Source of the DNA: Gracilaria domingensis | Taxonomy: Eukaryota; Rhodophyta; Florideophyceae; Gracilariales; Gracilariaceae | Direction: 5' to 3' | Assembly: GCA_022539475.1 (NCBI GenBank) | Contig: VCMS01000034.1 | Location: forward strand, 124,001-188,000 | Length of the DNA: 64,000 bases | Shown here: positions 48,595-58,432 of the stretch, piece after piece | How the letters are laid out: each line of letters begins with the position of its first letter | How positions within the stretch are numbered: the first letter of the stretch is position 1 | The notes under the pieces: model-generated | Databases searched by the model: none | The model's input: only the letters and a program-made list of their open reading frames with translations | Told to the model about the DNA's origin: nothing | Made by a program: the position numbers and the translations under genes

Positions 48595-50841
48595 ATGGGC
48601 GCCCCGCCGCCGCCGCGCCCCGCCGCGCGCACCGAGCCCGTGCGCGTCGTCGTCAACGCGCGCCCGCTGCTGCCGTTCGAAACCGCGGCCAACGCCGCCA
48701 CCGCCCTCGCGCACCAGACCACGCCGCCGCGCATCTCCGTCAGCCGCCGCGCCGCGCCGCCCGCGCACTTTGCGCAGTTCGACGCCGTGTACGCCGCCGC
48801 CGACGCGCGCAAGCCCGACGCGCTCTACCTCGCGCACGTGCGCCCGCTGCTGGACGCGCTCTTCGCCGGCATCAACGCCACCGTCTTCGCGTACGGCCAG
48901 ACCAGCGCCGGCAAGAGCTTCACCATGGCGCACCTCACGCACTGCGTCGCCGCCGACGTCTTCCGCCTCAAGGCCGCCGCCGAGCGCGCGCGCCGCGCCG
49001 TCGTCGTGCGCGTCGGCTTTGTGGAGATCTACAAGGAGAGCATCCGCGACCTGGTGGACGCCAACTCGCGCCCGGCCGTGCCCGTGCACGTGCGCGAGCG
49101 CCGCGTCAAGGGCGCGCGCCACGTCTTTCTGGACGGCGCCAGGGAGCGCTGCGTGCAGGACCACCACGCGCTGCAGTCCATCATCCGCGACGGCAACGTC
49201 GTGCGCCGCACCGCCGCCACCGGCATGAACGCCAGCTCGTCGCGCAGCCACTCCGTCATCACCATCACCGTGCAGCAGCAGTGCGACGGCAGCGACTGCC
49301 TCTTCTCAAAGCTGCACCTCGTCGACCTGGCGGGCAGCGAGCGCGTCAAGCGCACCGCCGCGCAGGGCGCCCGCTTCGAGGAGGGCGTGCAGATCAACAA
49401 GGGGCTGTTCGCGCTGGCAAAGGTCATATCCGCCCTGGCGGACAACCACCGCCACGTCCCCTACCGCGACAGCAACCTCACCCGCCTGCTGCAGGACAGC
49501 CTGGGCGGCAATGCCAAGACGCTGCTCATTGCGTGCGTGTCCCCCGCCGACTCGAGTCGCGAGGAGACGCTTGGCACGCTGCGATACGCCGCGCGCGCAA
49601 AGCGCATCCAGAACAAGCCCGTCGTCAACACCGAGCCGGACAGCGTCGAGATTTCTGACCTGCGCGCCGCGCTCGCCAGGGCGCGCGCCCAGATTGCGTC
49701 GCTGGTGGCGGAGAACGAGCGGCTGAGGGGGAGAGCCAAGCGCCCTTCGTCCCCGCGCTCGCCGCTTTCCAGTGCGCGCGGCGTGCTCGCTCACGCCCAC
49801 AGTGCCGCCAGCCCGAAACGAGTGGACGCTACTGCTGCTGTTGTGGCAAGGGATGACGTGCTCGTCAGTGGCTTGCGGGAGCGCGTGGCCGAGCTTGAGA
49901 CCCTCTTGGAGACGGCGGGTATTGCGCTGCGCAAGCGGGCACACAGCCCTTCGCGGAAACCACGCCAGCTCGCCGGCTCTTCCTCGCCTGCTTCGAGGCA
50001 GCTTGACGCCGGGGCGCCAAAGCGCCGCCCGCGGGCGCTCAGAGACCCTTCTTCGAAGGCGGCCAGTTTTGATGCGCAAGGAAGTGACAAGAGACACATT
50101 GCTGTTGGGCGTACTCAGTCGGAAAAGAGTCTGCCGGCGGCCAGGCGCAATTTTGTCAATCGTTCCTCCCCGATTCGAGTCGAGCAGCACGACGTGGACT
50201 TGGAGTCCAGTGGGTATGAAGATGAGCTTGAGACCAAGGTTGTCAACGTGTTGTCCGCTCACCGAATGGATGAGATGAAGCGAACGTTTGCGGAACGCCT
50301 GCAACAGGCGGAGGATGACAAGACTGCCATTGATAATGCCAGATTGAAGCTTGTGAAGCGGCTGTCATCAGTCCATAAAAAGCATGAGAAAGAGATTGAG
50401 GAACTGAAGAGCGCGCACCAGACGCATATGATGGACATGAGGTCCCGATTGGCCGAAGTGAAACGGCTGGAAGCGGAAAGCATTCGGATGTGCAAGATGC
50501 GCGATGGTAGCGATGCTGCTCGAAAGAAACTCGTGGCAAAGGTGGAGTCGGCCGAAAAATCGCGCGATGAAGCTATATCACGATTGGCCGACGTTGTGAG
50601 TCGCTCGGAATTGCTCAAGAGAAACTTGTCTAAAGAAAACAGAGAACTGTCAAAGAGTGAACGTATGATCAAGGTCGAACTGAATCGCCAGAAGATCGCT
50701 TCTGCGAGACAACAGGCGCTTGTCAATCGTCTGAGATTGGAAAATGAGACGATGAGGATTCGCCTGCGTGATATTGGACGACAACAAGTTCGTCGTGCTA
50801 ATTCGGGAATCACAGCGCCTACCACTCGAGCTCAGTGCTGA
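48595..50841 (+). CDS. kinesin-4 family motor protein
   Basis: 748 residues with an N-terminal motor. It has FAYGQTSAGKSFTM near residue 101 (P-loop), MNASSSRSHSV near 209 (switch I), LVDLAGSERVKR near 241 (switch II), and the neck TLRYAARAKRIQNKPVVN, whose NKPVVN end is typical of kinesin-4 (KIF4/KIF21/KIF27). A Ser/Arg/Pro-rich spacer follows, then coiled coils from about residue 555 to 730. Kinesin-4 members act on spindle midzones, chromosomes or cilia. Base composition falls from extreme GC in the motor to ordinary in the coiled coil, within one uninterrupted frame. The gene converges on SARAF. Confidence 0.92.
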   Translation: MGAPPPPRPAARTEPVRVVVNARPLLPFETAANAATALAHQTTPPRISVSRRAAPPAHFAQFDAVYAAADARKPDALYLAHVRPLLDALFAGINATVFAYGQTSAGKSFTMAHLTHCVAADVFRLKAAAERARRAVVVRVGFVEIYKESIRDLVDANSRPAVPVHVRERRVKGARHVFLDGARERCVQDHHALQSIIRDGNVVRRTAATGMNASSSRSHSVITITVQQQCDGSDCLFSKLHLVDLAGSERVKRTAAQGARFEEGVQINKGLFALAKVISALADNHRHVPYRDSNLTRLLQDSLGGNAKTLLIACVSPADSSREETLGTLRYAARAKRIQNKPVVNTEPDSVEISDLRAALARARAQIASLVAENERLRGRAKRPSSPRSPLSSARGVLAHAHSAASPKRVDATAAVVARDDVLVSGLRERVAELETLLETAGIALRKRAHSPSRKPRQLAGSSSPASRQLDAGAPKRRPRALRDPSSKAASFDAQGSDKRHIAVGRTQSEKSLPAARRNFVNRSSPIRVEQHDVDLESSGYEDELETKVVNVLSAHRMDEMKRTFAERLQQAEDDKTAIDNARLKLVKRLSSVHKKHEKEIEELKSAHQTHMMDMRSRLAEVKRLEAESIRMCKMRDGSDAARKKLVAKVESAEKSRDEAISRLADVVSRSELLKRNLSKENRELSKSERMIKVELNRQKIASARQQALVNRLRLENETMRIRLRDIGRQQVRRANSGITAPTTRAQC

Positions 50842-51069
50842 AGTTCGTCTCTTTGGTGGTGTCTTGCTAATATTTTTCTTGTACATAACTTTTTCACCTT
50901 ACCGCACCTAAACGTACCGTCTCGTAAACGGATTGATGGTGTGTCGACTGCACTATCTCATTTTTGTGTTTATATCTAAAGCTGCGGTACCTATTGACAC
51001 TTTTTGACTTTTGCGGCATTGTCGAGATCCGGCCGCATTTGCAAAACTGTGATAACCCTTTTGCTGTTC

Positions 51070-51744
51070 TCATGTTTCGGAGGTGGCGGCGTAGTTCTGT
51101 TGGGCGTTGACAAGCGGCTCTCGTTCGGCAGAGGGCGGCGTTTCGTAGCGGAGCAAGCAAAACGCGACTGCGCTGACGATGACTACGAGAAGAATAATGT
51201 TCCACAACATGTGCAAAACCCATTGGAATATACTCAGTCCGCCGGCAGAGCTTCCGCCGTCCGTGACGCCGTCCATTGCAGCCGGTACTGAACCGTCATG
51301 TGAAAACGACAGCTTGTATTCCAACCAACAACTTCCCTTGACAATGTAGAGATCCCCCTCGAAGCTCCAGCCCTCGCAATGGACGGTCCACTCGTCAACG
51401 CGCACGCTTCTGTCAACGGCGCCAACACATTCCCACTTCGTAAGCGGCAGCCCGTCGGCATCGAGATCTACGCCGGCATTGTAGCAGTCCACGCGCGATG
51501 GATAGAGCTCAGTATGATCGCTTGCATCTCCGCCAACACATTCGAGTTCTGTGTGCGGCACCGTTCGACGGGGCGTGGTGAAGGTTTGCGCGACGAACGA
51601 AAGCTTCACCAAACCAGGCAAGTATATGCGGTCCGGGTTGATAGAGGAGCCACCCAAAGCGTTGCGTGCGTGCTCTACGCCAGTCGCTACTGTGACAGCC
51701 AATGATAGAAAAAGGTAAAAGGCTTGAAGCTTTGGGAAATGCAT
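51070..51744 (-). CDS. SARAF: SARAF-like regulator of store-operated calcium entry
   Basis: 224 residues. A signal peptide (LQAFYLFLSLAVTVATG) leads into a lumenal cysteine-rich domain: ELECVGGDA near residue 68, RVDCYNAG, KWECVGAVD, VHCEGWSFEGDLYIVKGSCW, then LEYKLSF. This spacing matches SARAF/TMEM66. One membrane helix follows near residues 178-200 (MLWNIILLVVIVSAVAFCLL) and then a short cytoplasmic tail. In animals SARAF sits in the ER and damps STIM/Orai calcium entry. Whether partners exist here cannot be judged from this window. Confidence 0.85.
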   Translation of the reverse strand: MHFPKLQAFYLFLSLAVTVATGVEHARNALGGSSINPDRIYLPGLVKLSFVAQTFTTPRRTVPHTELECVGGDASDHTELYPSRVDCYNAGVDLDADGLPLTKWECVGAVDRSVRVDEWTVHCEGWSFEGDLYIVKGSCWLEYKLSFSHDGSVPAAMDGVTDGGSSAGGLSIFQWVLHMLWNIILLVVIVSAVAFCLLRYETPPSAEREPLVNAQQNYAATSET

Positions 51745-53449
51745 CCTGGCTTGGGTGGCAGCCTCTCAGAGGTGCTCATACAAGGCGGCCTTGTAAAATG
51801 CCAACTGTGAATTGGAAAGCGTTAGGAGGGTCAAGAGGCTAACGCGGGAAGCTTCGTCAACAGAATAAGCGTTGGTGAGTTGTCAGACGCATGATTTTGG
51901 CGTTGCGAGAGATTGGGTCAACGCGTCGCTTAACGGTGCGAGTAGGTAGGGCGGTGCGTTTTAATTGCAAGACTTAAAAAGTGCGACGCACGACTGCTGG
52001 GGCTGCAGCTGTTCAATTTCAGTGTTTTACGCCGTTCGACTCGCAGTGCGAAGTTCGCACCGGAAACCGCTTCGTTGTTGAGACTTGTGGCCAGGGGCGT
52101 GAGATTTAGCCGTTACCTGGGCACGAAGTGGTTTACTCTCGAGTTCGACATCGGTTAAAACACGCAAAGGCCGTTCATGTTACGGACCAAATTACGTTCG
52201 GCCCAAAGGCATCGGAAGCGCATTACACAGGCACGGGCCTTGATGAGATCTCAAGAAAACAGATGTTCGCCGTCGCGAGACATGGCCAAGCAACGATTCG
52301 CGACAGCGAGCTTTGCAAGGCCCGCGTGAACTACACGTACTGCCGCTGGGGCCCCTATCGTTGCTGTGATGTTGCTCTCTCGAGGTCGAACCTTTGGAAT
52401 GTGGTCCTTGATGCTCACTTTGTCCTGTCACCAAGTGTGCGCCACGAAGACGAGCTTTCCAGGTTTCGCTGGCCTCCAATCTCTTCATTTCTGTCAACGG
52501 CCATACAGGTTCTCAACTGAAAGCTGTGATAGGATAGGCCAATGAAGGGGGATGCTTCTCAACTGTGTTAGGGAAACTTGAATCATTCTGCGCTCCTGAT
52601 CATTTCTCGATTCGCAGGTTATAAAAAGTTTTCTTCTGAGTTGTTTCAACCACATTAATTCTTCCCCATTGCTTTCGGCGAAGAGAGGACGAAACTCACA
52701 GGTTGACGTAATGGCTTGTACATATATTCCGGTTTGTTTGAGTACTTCTTGTTGAAGGACATGTGATTCTCTGTTGCATATTCACGTTTGTCGACCCCAG
52801 TCCATGAGCCAAACCGACAGGCGCACCCTGAAATTCCGGGCCTGAATCAACGCAAGTCTACCCAATCGTTTCACTGCCAATCACCAAAAATATTGCTTTA
52901 GTTGACAGTATGTCAGTACTCGAGCGTCTACCACAATTGTTGGTTTTCAGCAGCCACGGGGTGTGAAAAACAGAAAATTTTGGTTCAGGAAGCGTTTCAA
53001 AACTTGAAATTCAAACTGGCTTTGTTTTAAACACACTGTGGGATGCCTATTGATGATGTATGGCTAATCCTATATCAGATGCAAACACCCGGTCGATGGG
53101 CTGTCATGCATTGACGCATTATTTGTGTGCACATGCGCCTTGCTTCGAGGCGGCATCCTGATGTCTCTTTGTGAAAAGGGACCAAGAACGTCCCGGGGAG
53201 AACGTTGCCAATACACCAATAGCTCTCCTCTACCTTTGCAAAATGTAATGCGTGTACAGTAGTATCTTTTATCTATCCACACGCCTCTACCATCTAATCA
53301 TGATGCGGAGAACTGATATGAACATGTGTTGAAGAAGGCCTTCCACTGCTTTGTGGACCAGTAACAAGTGCAACTACTCGAGCCCACATGCTCAACTTCC
53401 TCAGAGATATACTTAGTTTCGACTGATGCTATCCAACGCCCATAATCGC
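51745..53449. other. intergenic, no confident gene
   Basis: 1.7 kb upstream of SARAF and downstream of the Ser/Pro-rich gene. A 130-codon frame at 52128-52520 (plus strand) has no recognisable domain. AT content rises after 52500. No RNA gene or repeat is visible. Confidence 0.45.
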
Positions 53450-54208
53450 CTAAGCTTCTGCTGTGGGAGCACCAAAGAACGAGCCAAACGGTCCGAATGA
53501 GAACGGAAATCCGCCATTTCCAAAGGCAAAACCACCTGCTTGACCTGGTGCAGCGAACGCACCTGCAGTGTTTTCGCCTCCAGCGCCGGCTGCGCCAGAC
53601 TCGCCGTTGGCTGCCGCTCCCGCCACATTGTCCCCGGTTGCCGCCGCGCCGCTTCCATCAGCCAGGCCAACCACCACAGTGCTAGGCTCGCTACTTTCTT
53701 CTGGTTCGGGCATAGTTTCAGTCATTGCAGAAGCAGAGGGCGAAGCGGACGGAGTTGCAGAAATTGAAGCGCTCACGGATGGCGACGGAGATATAGAAGG
53801 AGTAACGGAAGGAGAGGCTGTCACCGAAGGTGTTACCGACGGAGATGCTGTTACTGACGGGCTTGCAGAAGGAGATGCTGTCATGGAGGGGCTGGCCGAT
53901 GACGACGGTGACACGGACGGGGAAGGAGTTGGCGTACGGGAGGAAGTCGGTGTGGGGCTCGGGTTCTGGAAGGCAACACCTGCAGCGAAGCCGGGGCCAG
54001 CGACAGCTGCCGCGTTGTCTTCACCGGAAGCACCAGCGGCGCCTGACTGAGTATCAGCTGAAACCGCAACTGCGTTGTCTCCAGTGGCACCGGAGCCTGA
54101 TGTCGTTGTGCCAGAAGCTACCGAGTTTTGACGGATTAGTGGTTGGGGTGAGGAGAGTGCGAGTGAAACCAAGGTGGTTAGCAACAGGATGCTTAGAGTA
54201 CGAGACAT
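53450..54208 (-). CDS. secreted Ser/Pro/Thr-rich protein with duplicated Gly/Ala modules
   Basis: 252 residues. A clear signal peptide (LSILLLTTLVSLALSS) is followed by a Gly/Ala module near residues 38-80 (SGATGDNAVAVS, SGAAGASGEDN). Residues 83-165 are an array of SPSVTAS-like units suited to dense O-glycosylation. A second Gly/Ala module near 183-228 (GAAATGDNVAGAA, SGAAGAGGENT) echoes the first. The tail is Phe/Gly-rich. The layout suggests a cell-wall or mucilage component. No enzyme domain is present. Confidence 0.7.
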   Translation of the reverse strand: MSRTLSILLLTTLVSLALSSPQPLIRQNSVASGTTTSGSGATGDNAVAVSADTQSGAAGASGEDNAAAVAGPGFAAGVAFQNPSPTPTSSRTPTPSPSVSPSSSASPSMTASPSASPSVTASPSVTPSVTASPSVTPSISPSPSVSASISATPSASPSASAMTETMPEPEESSEPSTVVVGLADGSGAAATGDNVAGAAANGESGAAGAGGENTAGAFAAPGQAGGFAFGNGGFPFSFGPFGSFFGAPTAEA

Positions 54209-55908
54209 GTTTGAGGAACTGTGAGGGATGGGATTTGTTTCCTTTTTTGTTCTTCGTACTGCTGTTCCGGCTCAATATGTGATGAACTGGATAGGTATGG
54301 GCTTGTTTCGGAGGAGGGCAGAATTTTCTTAGCTCTTATAGAAGCAAAGTGGTTTGGTGGTCGCCTTAAACTTAAGGGCAAGGTCCCATCTGCAGATATT
54401 ATTCTTGCAGAATCATTGAAAGGGCCCGCAACGGTTCTTTATGGGTTTTTAACGCAATGAATGCATGTATGGATTGGGACGAGTGCAAACTGCCTTGTTC
54501 CGAAGGCCAAAGGAAGCGCAGACGATGGGAGCGCAACGTGGTGTAGCACAATGATGTCCTTCTATTTTGCACGATGAGCATGAAGAGCTGGAATAGTTCC
54601 CTGGTATCGACTTGAAATGGGCTGGCCATTGCAACAGCAATACTGGATCAGGTCGAGTTTTCAATCATACTGTCAAATGTTCTCGTGGCCGCATGAAGCT
54701 GTTTTTACTGCTTGCTGTAGCTCAACATGTTTCGGATGCCGTATGCATGAAATGAGTAGCTCTATAAAACTCTCCTCCTGTGTCAGATATTTGCTTCGTG
54801 TCACCCGGAGTTTTTGGCCTCAGGGTGATGTAAGCTCCACCTTCTTGTGCACTCAAATGGCCATCACCCACATATGGGGCCCCCACGTCTGTGGCCCCAC
54901 GGCCTCTGTCGGACAAGCATTTTCATTTGCTCGAAGCCAAGGTCTTCGACTACTCAACGAAAGCCCATAGCTGCTCTACGGCCCTCGGGAGTGAAAGAGA
55001 GCATTTTTCTATTAAACCCCTGCTTTGCAGAAGATGAAACAGAGCGAAGAATACTTTGAAACAAATCCAATTCACGTCGTAGAAAACCATCTATCTCATA
55101 ACTCCTTGAGTCCATGGAGACACCCAAGATCGTCTTTCCGGCTCAAAACGATCTCTTTACTTTCTTGGCAGGACTATTATAGACGGACTACAAACTATGA
55201 AATGTACCCTAGGTACCTCGTGCCATTATGAATTCACAGCTTTCCGAGATGTTAGTTCTGAGCATACAGGTATGTCAAGAAGAAGAAGATGATGAAGGAT
55301 AACCTGTTCATGGCCCTTTTCAACTTGCCTTCAATTATATCACATGTGCACAGCCGCCACTAGCATGTGCCGGGCACAATCTCTATTGTGCTCGGTATCT
55401 TCAACAGTCCGGCTGCAATTCACAATTCAAGAGATCTCAACGCGGCGTTGACAACGCTATCCAATAGAAAGTGCGAAATACATTTCCGCCATACCCCTGT
55501 GCGGTGGCAACGACTCTACCTCTAGCTCCAACCCAAAGCCGAGTTCAGGCAGGTGAACTAGAAAAAGAAGACGACGCTAGCATATGCTGAAGCCACTTCA
55601 ATTTGAAACAACTGTTGTTGACTTGAAGGTAAATCAAGAAATTTTTGAATCATGTGTTTCTTAAAGCTCCGCCACCTAAAGTTCTGAGAACAAAAAAGCT
55701 GACAGTTTCACGACAAAGAAAAAACAAATCTACCCCTGGGTAGGATCAATACGATTACTCAGTGCTCTTCAACAATTTTAGAACACGGTTTTGACAACAG
55801 CGAACAGTGGAACGCACAAAGGAGGAAAATAAAGTGTTACTCAGAAAACAGACTTAAAACAATTTACCAATTTGCTTTACCTACAACTTGTAGGCTACAA
55901 GAAGCATG
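54209..55908. other. intergenic, no gene seen
   Basis: 1.7 kb of AT-leaning sequence with only short, overlapping frames. I recognise no gene, RNA or repeat. Confidence 0.5.
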
Positions 55909-56697
55909 CTATTTTCCGTCAGAGAAATTCAAGAGCTTAGCTTGATACTGCGGTCTTATCATAAAATTTCTGTTGTTGTCAAAGTCAAACTCAAGACGAT
56001 TTTCTTCTAGGAAGTAGCGCAGTTTTGCCTCTTCTAGTTCTGATTCTTGTTTTTTGAACCCATTCCGGCCTGCTCTGTACTTGTCGTTTGATACGATAAG
56101 GGTTTCGTTTCGAATAGCCCACGAAACAGTGTAGTAATCGTCATGGACCTCCGGCGGTGTATAGGAGACAAAGCCATCTTTCTCGAGGTTCCGGATAATT
56201 TTCCGATTTTCAGAATCTGCGACATAATTTGGCCTCCGATTTTCATGTTCGCGCTTGTCGACAGTTGCAAGAGGGAGAAAAGCTACCGGCTTCTTTCCTT
56301 CCTCGACAAAGAAAAGCAACGCCTTTAGAAGTTGCTCCGCGCGGAGGGAAGGAATGGATTTGGTCCTTTTTTCGTCTCTTCGTCGGTAACGAGCAATGTT
56401 CTGTCCATCCAAAACCACGTTTGTCGGTGCATCACGTTCTATCTCTGTATTTCTTGCAAAAGCTAAACGTAACTCACTTTGGAGAAACCGCAACTTGCTT
56501 TTTAACGGAGATTGCGAATACCGAGAATTGTCTTCGTTTGGAACTGAATGACCTCTGTTCTGTCCATTTGTATTCGAATTTCGTCTTGAACTATCAACAC
56601 TAGAACAACTCTTAAAGCGCCTCATTTGCAGTGCAATCAAGTGCCGTGACAAAAGCCAAAGAGAGAAGTTAGTTAACAACGACAGCGTGAGTTCCAT
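55909..56697 (-). CDS. NYN-domain ribonuclease, Zc3h12a type
   Basis: 262 residues from the ATG at 56697; the frame stays open to a TTG at 56844, so the start is uncertain. The NYN/PIN-like nuclease fold carries acidic residues in the expected places: NVVLDGQNIARY near residue 92, VHDDYYTVSW near 187 and IVSNDKYR near 200. The basic stretch RRRDEKRTKS follows the first motif. Zc3h12a (Regnase-1) relatives cleave structured RNA. A short hydrophobic segment at the N-terminus (LTLSLLTNFSLWLLSRHLIA) could be an anchor or an artefact of the chosen start. The gene is divergent from a second NYN gene 575 bases away. Confidence 0.7.
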   Translation of the reverse strand: MELTLSLLTNFSLWLLSRHLIALQMRRFKSCSSVDSSRRNSNTNGQNRGHSVPNEDNSRYSQSPLKSKLRFLQSELRLAFARNTEIERDAPTNVVLDGQNIARYRRRDEKRTKSIPSLRAEQLLKALLFFVEEGKKPVAFLPLATVDKREHENRRPNYVADSENRKIIRNLEKDGFVSYTPPEVHDDYYTVSWAIRNETLIVSNDKYRAGRNGFKKQESELEEAKLRYFLEENRLEFDFDNNRNFMIRPQYQAKLLNFSDGK

Positions 56698-57272
56698 ATA
56701 AGTAGTATTTTCCTTGATAATATGTATCGTCCAAACCCTGGCGCGGTGTAGGAGTCTTACCGTACCAATTGGTAGGAAGGTACGAGTGCCACATCTCCAG
56801 ATTAAATTTCTCAGGGCCGTCGTTCGACCCTTCCTCTTAATCAATAATTCTTTCGCTCTCCTTCAGATGTAAGAGGGTAGATTAGTATCCCCATTCGGCT
56901 CTTCCATTCATTGTGATAAGCGTACCTTTAGGAGAAACCTCCTAGCATTCTATAGAAATGTGGACTTATATCGCGGAGCAATCAAGACGACGAGCGTTTG
57001 TACACATTCTCGCGTGTTGTTTTCTCGTGCTTGAACTCAAGAATATCCGGGGGATTACTGTTAGTCTTGTACATCTGAGGTATATCCGGGCATATATTCT
57101 AGTCTGTCTACCTTAGGTTACTGTGTTCTTCTCGACGTTGTTGCTAACAAAGACTGAAGTATTTTATTCTGTTTCAAACACTTGTGATATAAGAATAGTA
57201 TTCTCTTTCTTTCTCAACGAAGTGCAAATCAAAAGTCTCACAGCTTCTCGGAGTTAAGTGTGTGGCTCATAC
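56698..57272. other. intergenic between divergent NYN genes
   Basis: 575 bases with no gene. It presumably carries the promoters of both NYN-domain genes. The first 150 bases stay open in the frame of the left gene. Confidence 0.45.
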
Positions 57273-57845
57273 ATGAAGCGTAAAGGCAAAAAGAACCACA
57301 GATCAAAAAGAGTTTTCAAACCAGACCGGAATGATCCTCGTCGGCAGAAGAATAAAAGCATCCGAAGAAAAAGAAAAAACTTGATTAAGTACAAGTTTGC
57401 TTTCGTCATCGATGGGATTAACGTTGGAACTGATATCGAAACGGACAAGTTTCGAGCAGAGCGCATCGCACAAGTCATGGACTTTTTCGAAGGACAAAAT
57501 AAGAGGACTCTGGCTCTCTTTCCTGAGATCTGGGCAACGAAAGACTACGGGCTTAACAAACTGGCACGAAGACGTTTTGTGATTTGCAGCGGAGAAAAGA
57601 AAAATCACGAATTCAATGTGATAGAACATGCAGTTAAACAACGAGCAAAAATCATTTCAAACAGTAAGTACCGCAAACTCTCGGAGCAGGCTTTGCGCCA
57701 GCTTGGCGTCAGCGCTGAGGATTTAGACCGCGAGTATTTAATTCCGTTTACATTTGTGCAAGGTCGTTTCTTGGGAAATCCTAGCCCACAAAACCTTGCA
57801 GATGAAAGGAAATACGCCACCAGACTGGCTCACAGACGCCAATAG
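57273..57845 (+). CDS. NYN-domain protein with degenerate active site
   Basis: 190 residues from the ATG at 57273 (an upstream GTG is ignored). The first 43 residues are very rich in Lys and Arg, as in RNA-binding tails. An NYN-like domain follows: FAFVIDGINVGTD near 43, then MDFFEGQNKRTLALFP, NHEFNVIEHAVKQRAKIIS, NSKYR and LIPFTFVQGRF. Compared with the neighbour, the DD pair is replaced by HEF and the SND motif by SNS, so two acidic metal-ligand positions are lost. It may bind RNA without cutting it. Confidence 0.65.
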   Translation: MKRKGKKNHRSKRVFKPDRNDPRRQKNKSIRRKRKNLIKYKFAFVIDGINVGTDIETDKFRAERIAQVMDFFEGQNKRTLALFPEIWATKDYGLNKLARRRFVICSGEKKNHEFNVIEHAVKQRAKIISNSKYRKLSEQALRQLGVSAEDLDREYLIPFTFVQGRFLGNPSPQNLADERKYATRLAHRRQ

Positions 57846-58280
57846 ACCGTGCTCCGTGCAATTACGAGTACAAAAGGACATGCGGTAGACGAGACCGGAT
57901 GAAGTACATTTCAATCTCTGAGTGATTCTTCTTGTGGACAGCGGGATATTTTCTTGTAACTTAGCGCGTTTAAAAAGCGAACAAACTGGACGTTCCGGAT
58001 GGAACTGGGCAGAGGGGGCGAGCAGAAAGCCGCAAAGTCATGAAGACGGGGGGATGAAGACTTCAGGTGCGCGCAGGATACACGAGGAGCTCATTGCGGG
58101 AATGTGGGTGTACGAAGGTACTGGCAAATAAACTGCATCATACGGTTTACTTGAAAGTGTTTAATTGGATTTTCTGTTTCTCCGCATGTAATGGAACGTA
58201 TAGGTTAGCTTGAGTGTTAGCGTTAACGTTATAGCAACTAGTGAAAGACGTTAGCGCCTCTGTAGCAATAGACACCGATA

Positions 58281-58318
58281 TAGATTCAACGTTAGCTTTT
58301 AGATTTAACGTTAGCTTT
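58281..58318 (+). repeat. 19-base tandem duplication
   Basis: TAGATTCAACGTTAGCTTT is followed directly by a copy that differs by one base. Further GTTAGC words lie at about 58204-58254. Confidence 0.8.
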
Positions 58319-58322
58319 TATT

Positions 58323-58376
58323 GTGGTTTCTTTCTGCTACATAAACGAACGTAGCAGAGGATCCGGCAGAAACCAG
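58323..58376 (+). repeat. imperfect hairpin
   Basis: TGGTTTCT and TCTGCTAC on the left pair with GTAGCAGA and AGAAACCA on the right, around a loop of ATAAACGAAC. The nested arms suggest an RNA or DNA hairpin upstream of the gag-like remnant. Confidence 0.6.
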
Positions 58377-58432
58377 CCAGATCCACGACACGACACTGCC
58401 TACGACTTCGATCTCCTTTCATCGTATTACAT

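Larger units (their letters stand above)
57846..58432. other. AT-rich spacer with short repeats and a hairpin
   Basis: 590 bases before the gag-like remnant. It contains several GTTAGC/AACGTTAGC words, a 19-base tandem duplication at 58281-58318 and a hairpin at about 58323-58376. This could be the leader or LTR remnant of a retroelement, but no paired LTR was found. Confidence 0.4.

Noticed and set aside
49306-50304. 332-codon minus-strand frame opposite the kinesin
   Set aside because: It is the antisense shadow of the conserved motor and has no domain of its own.
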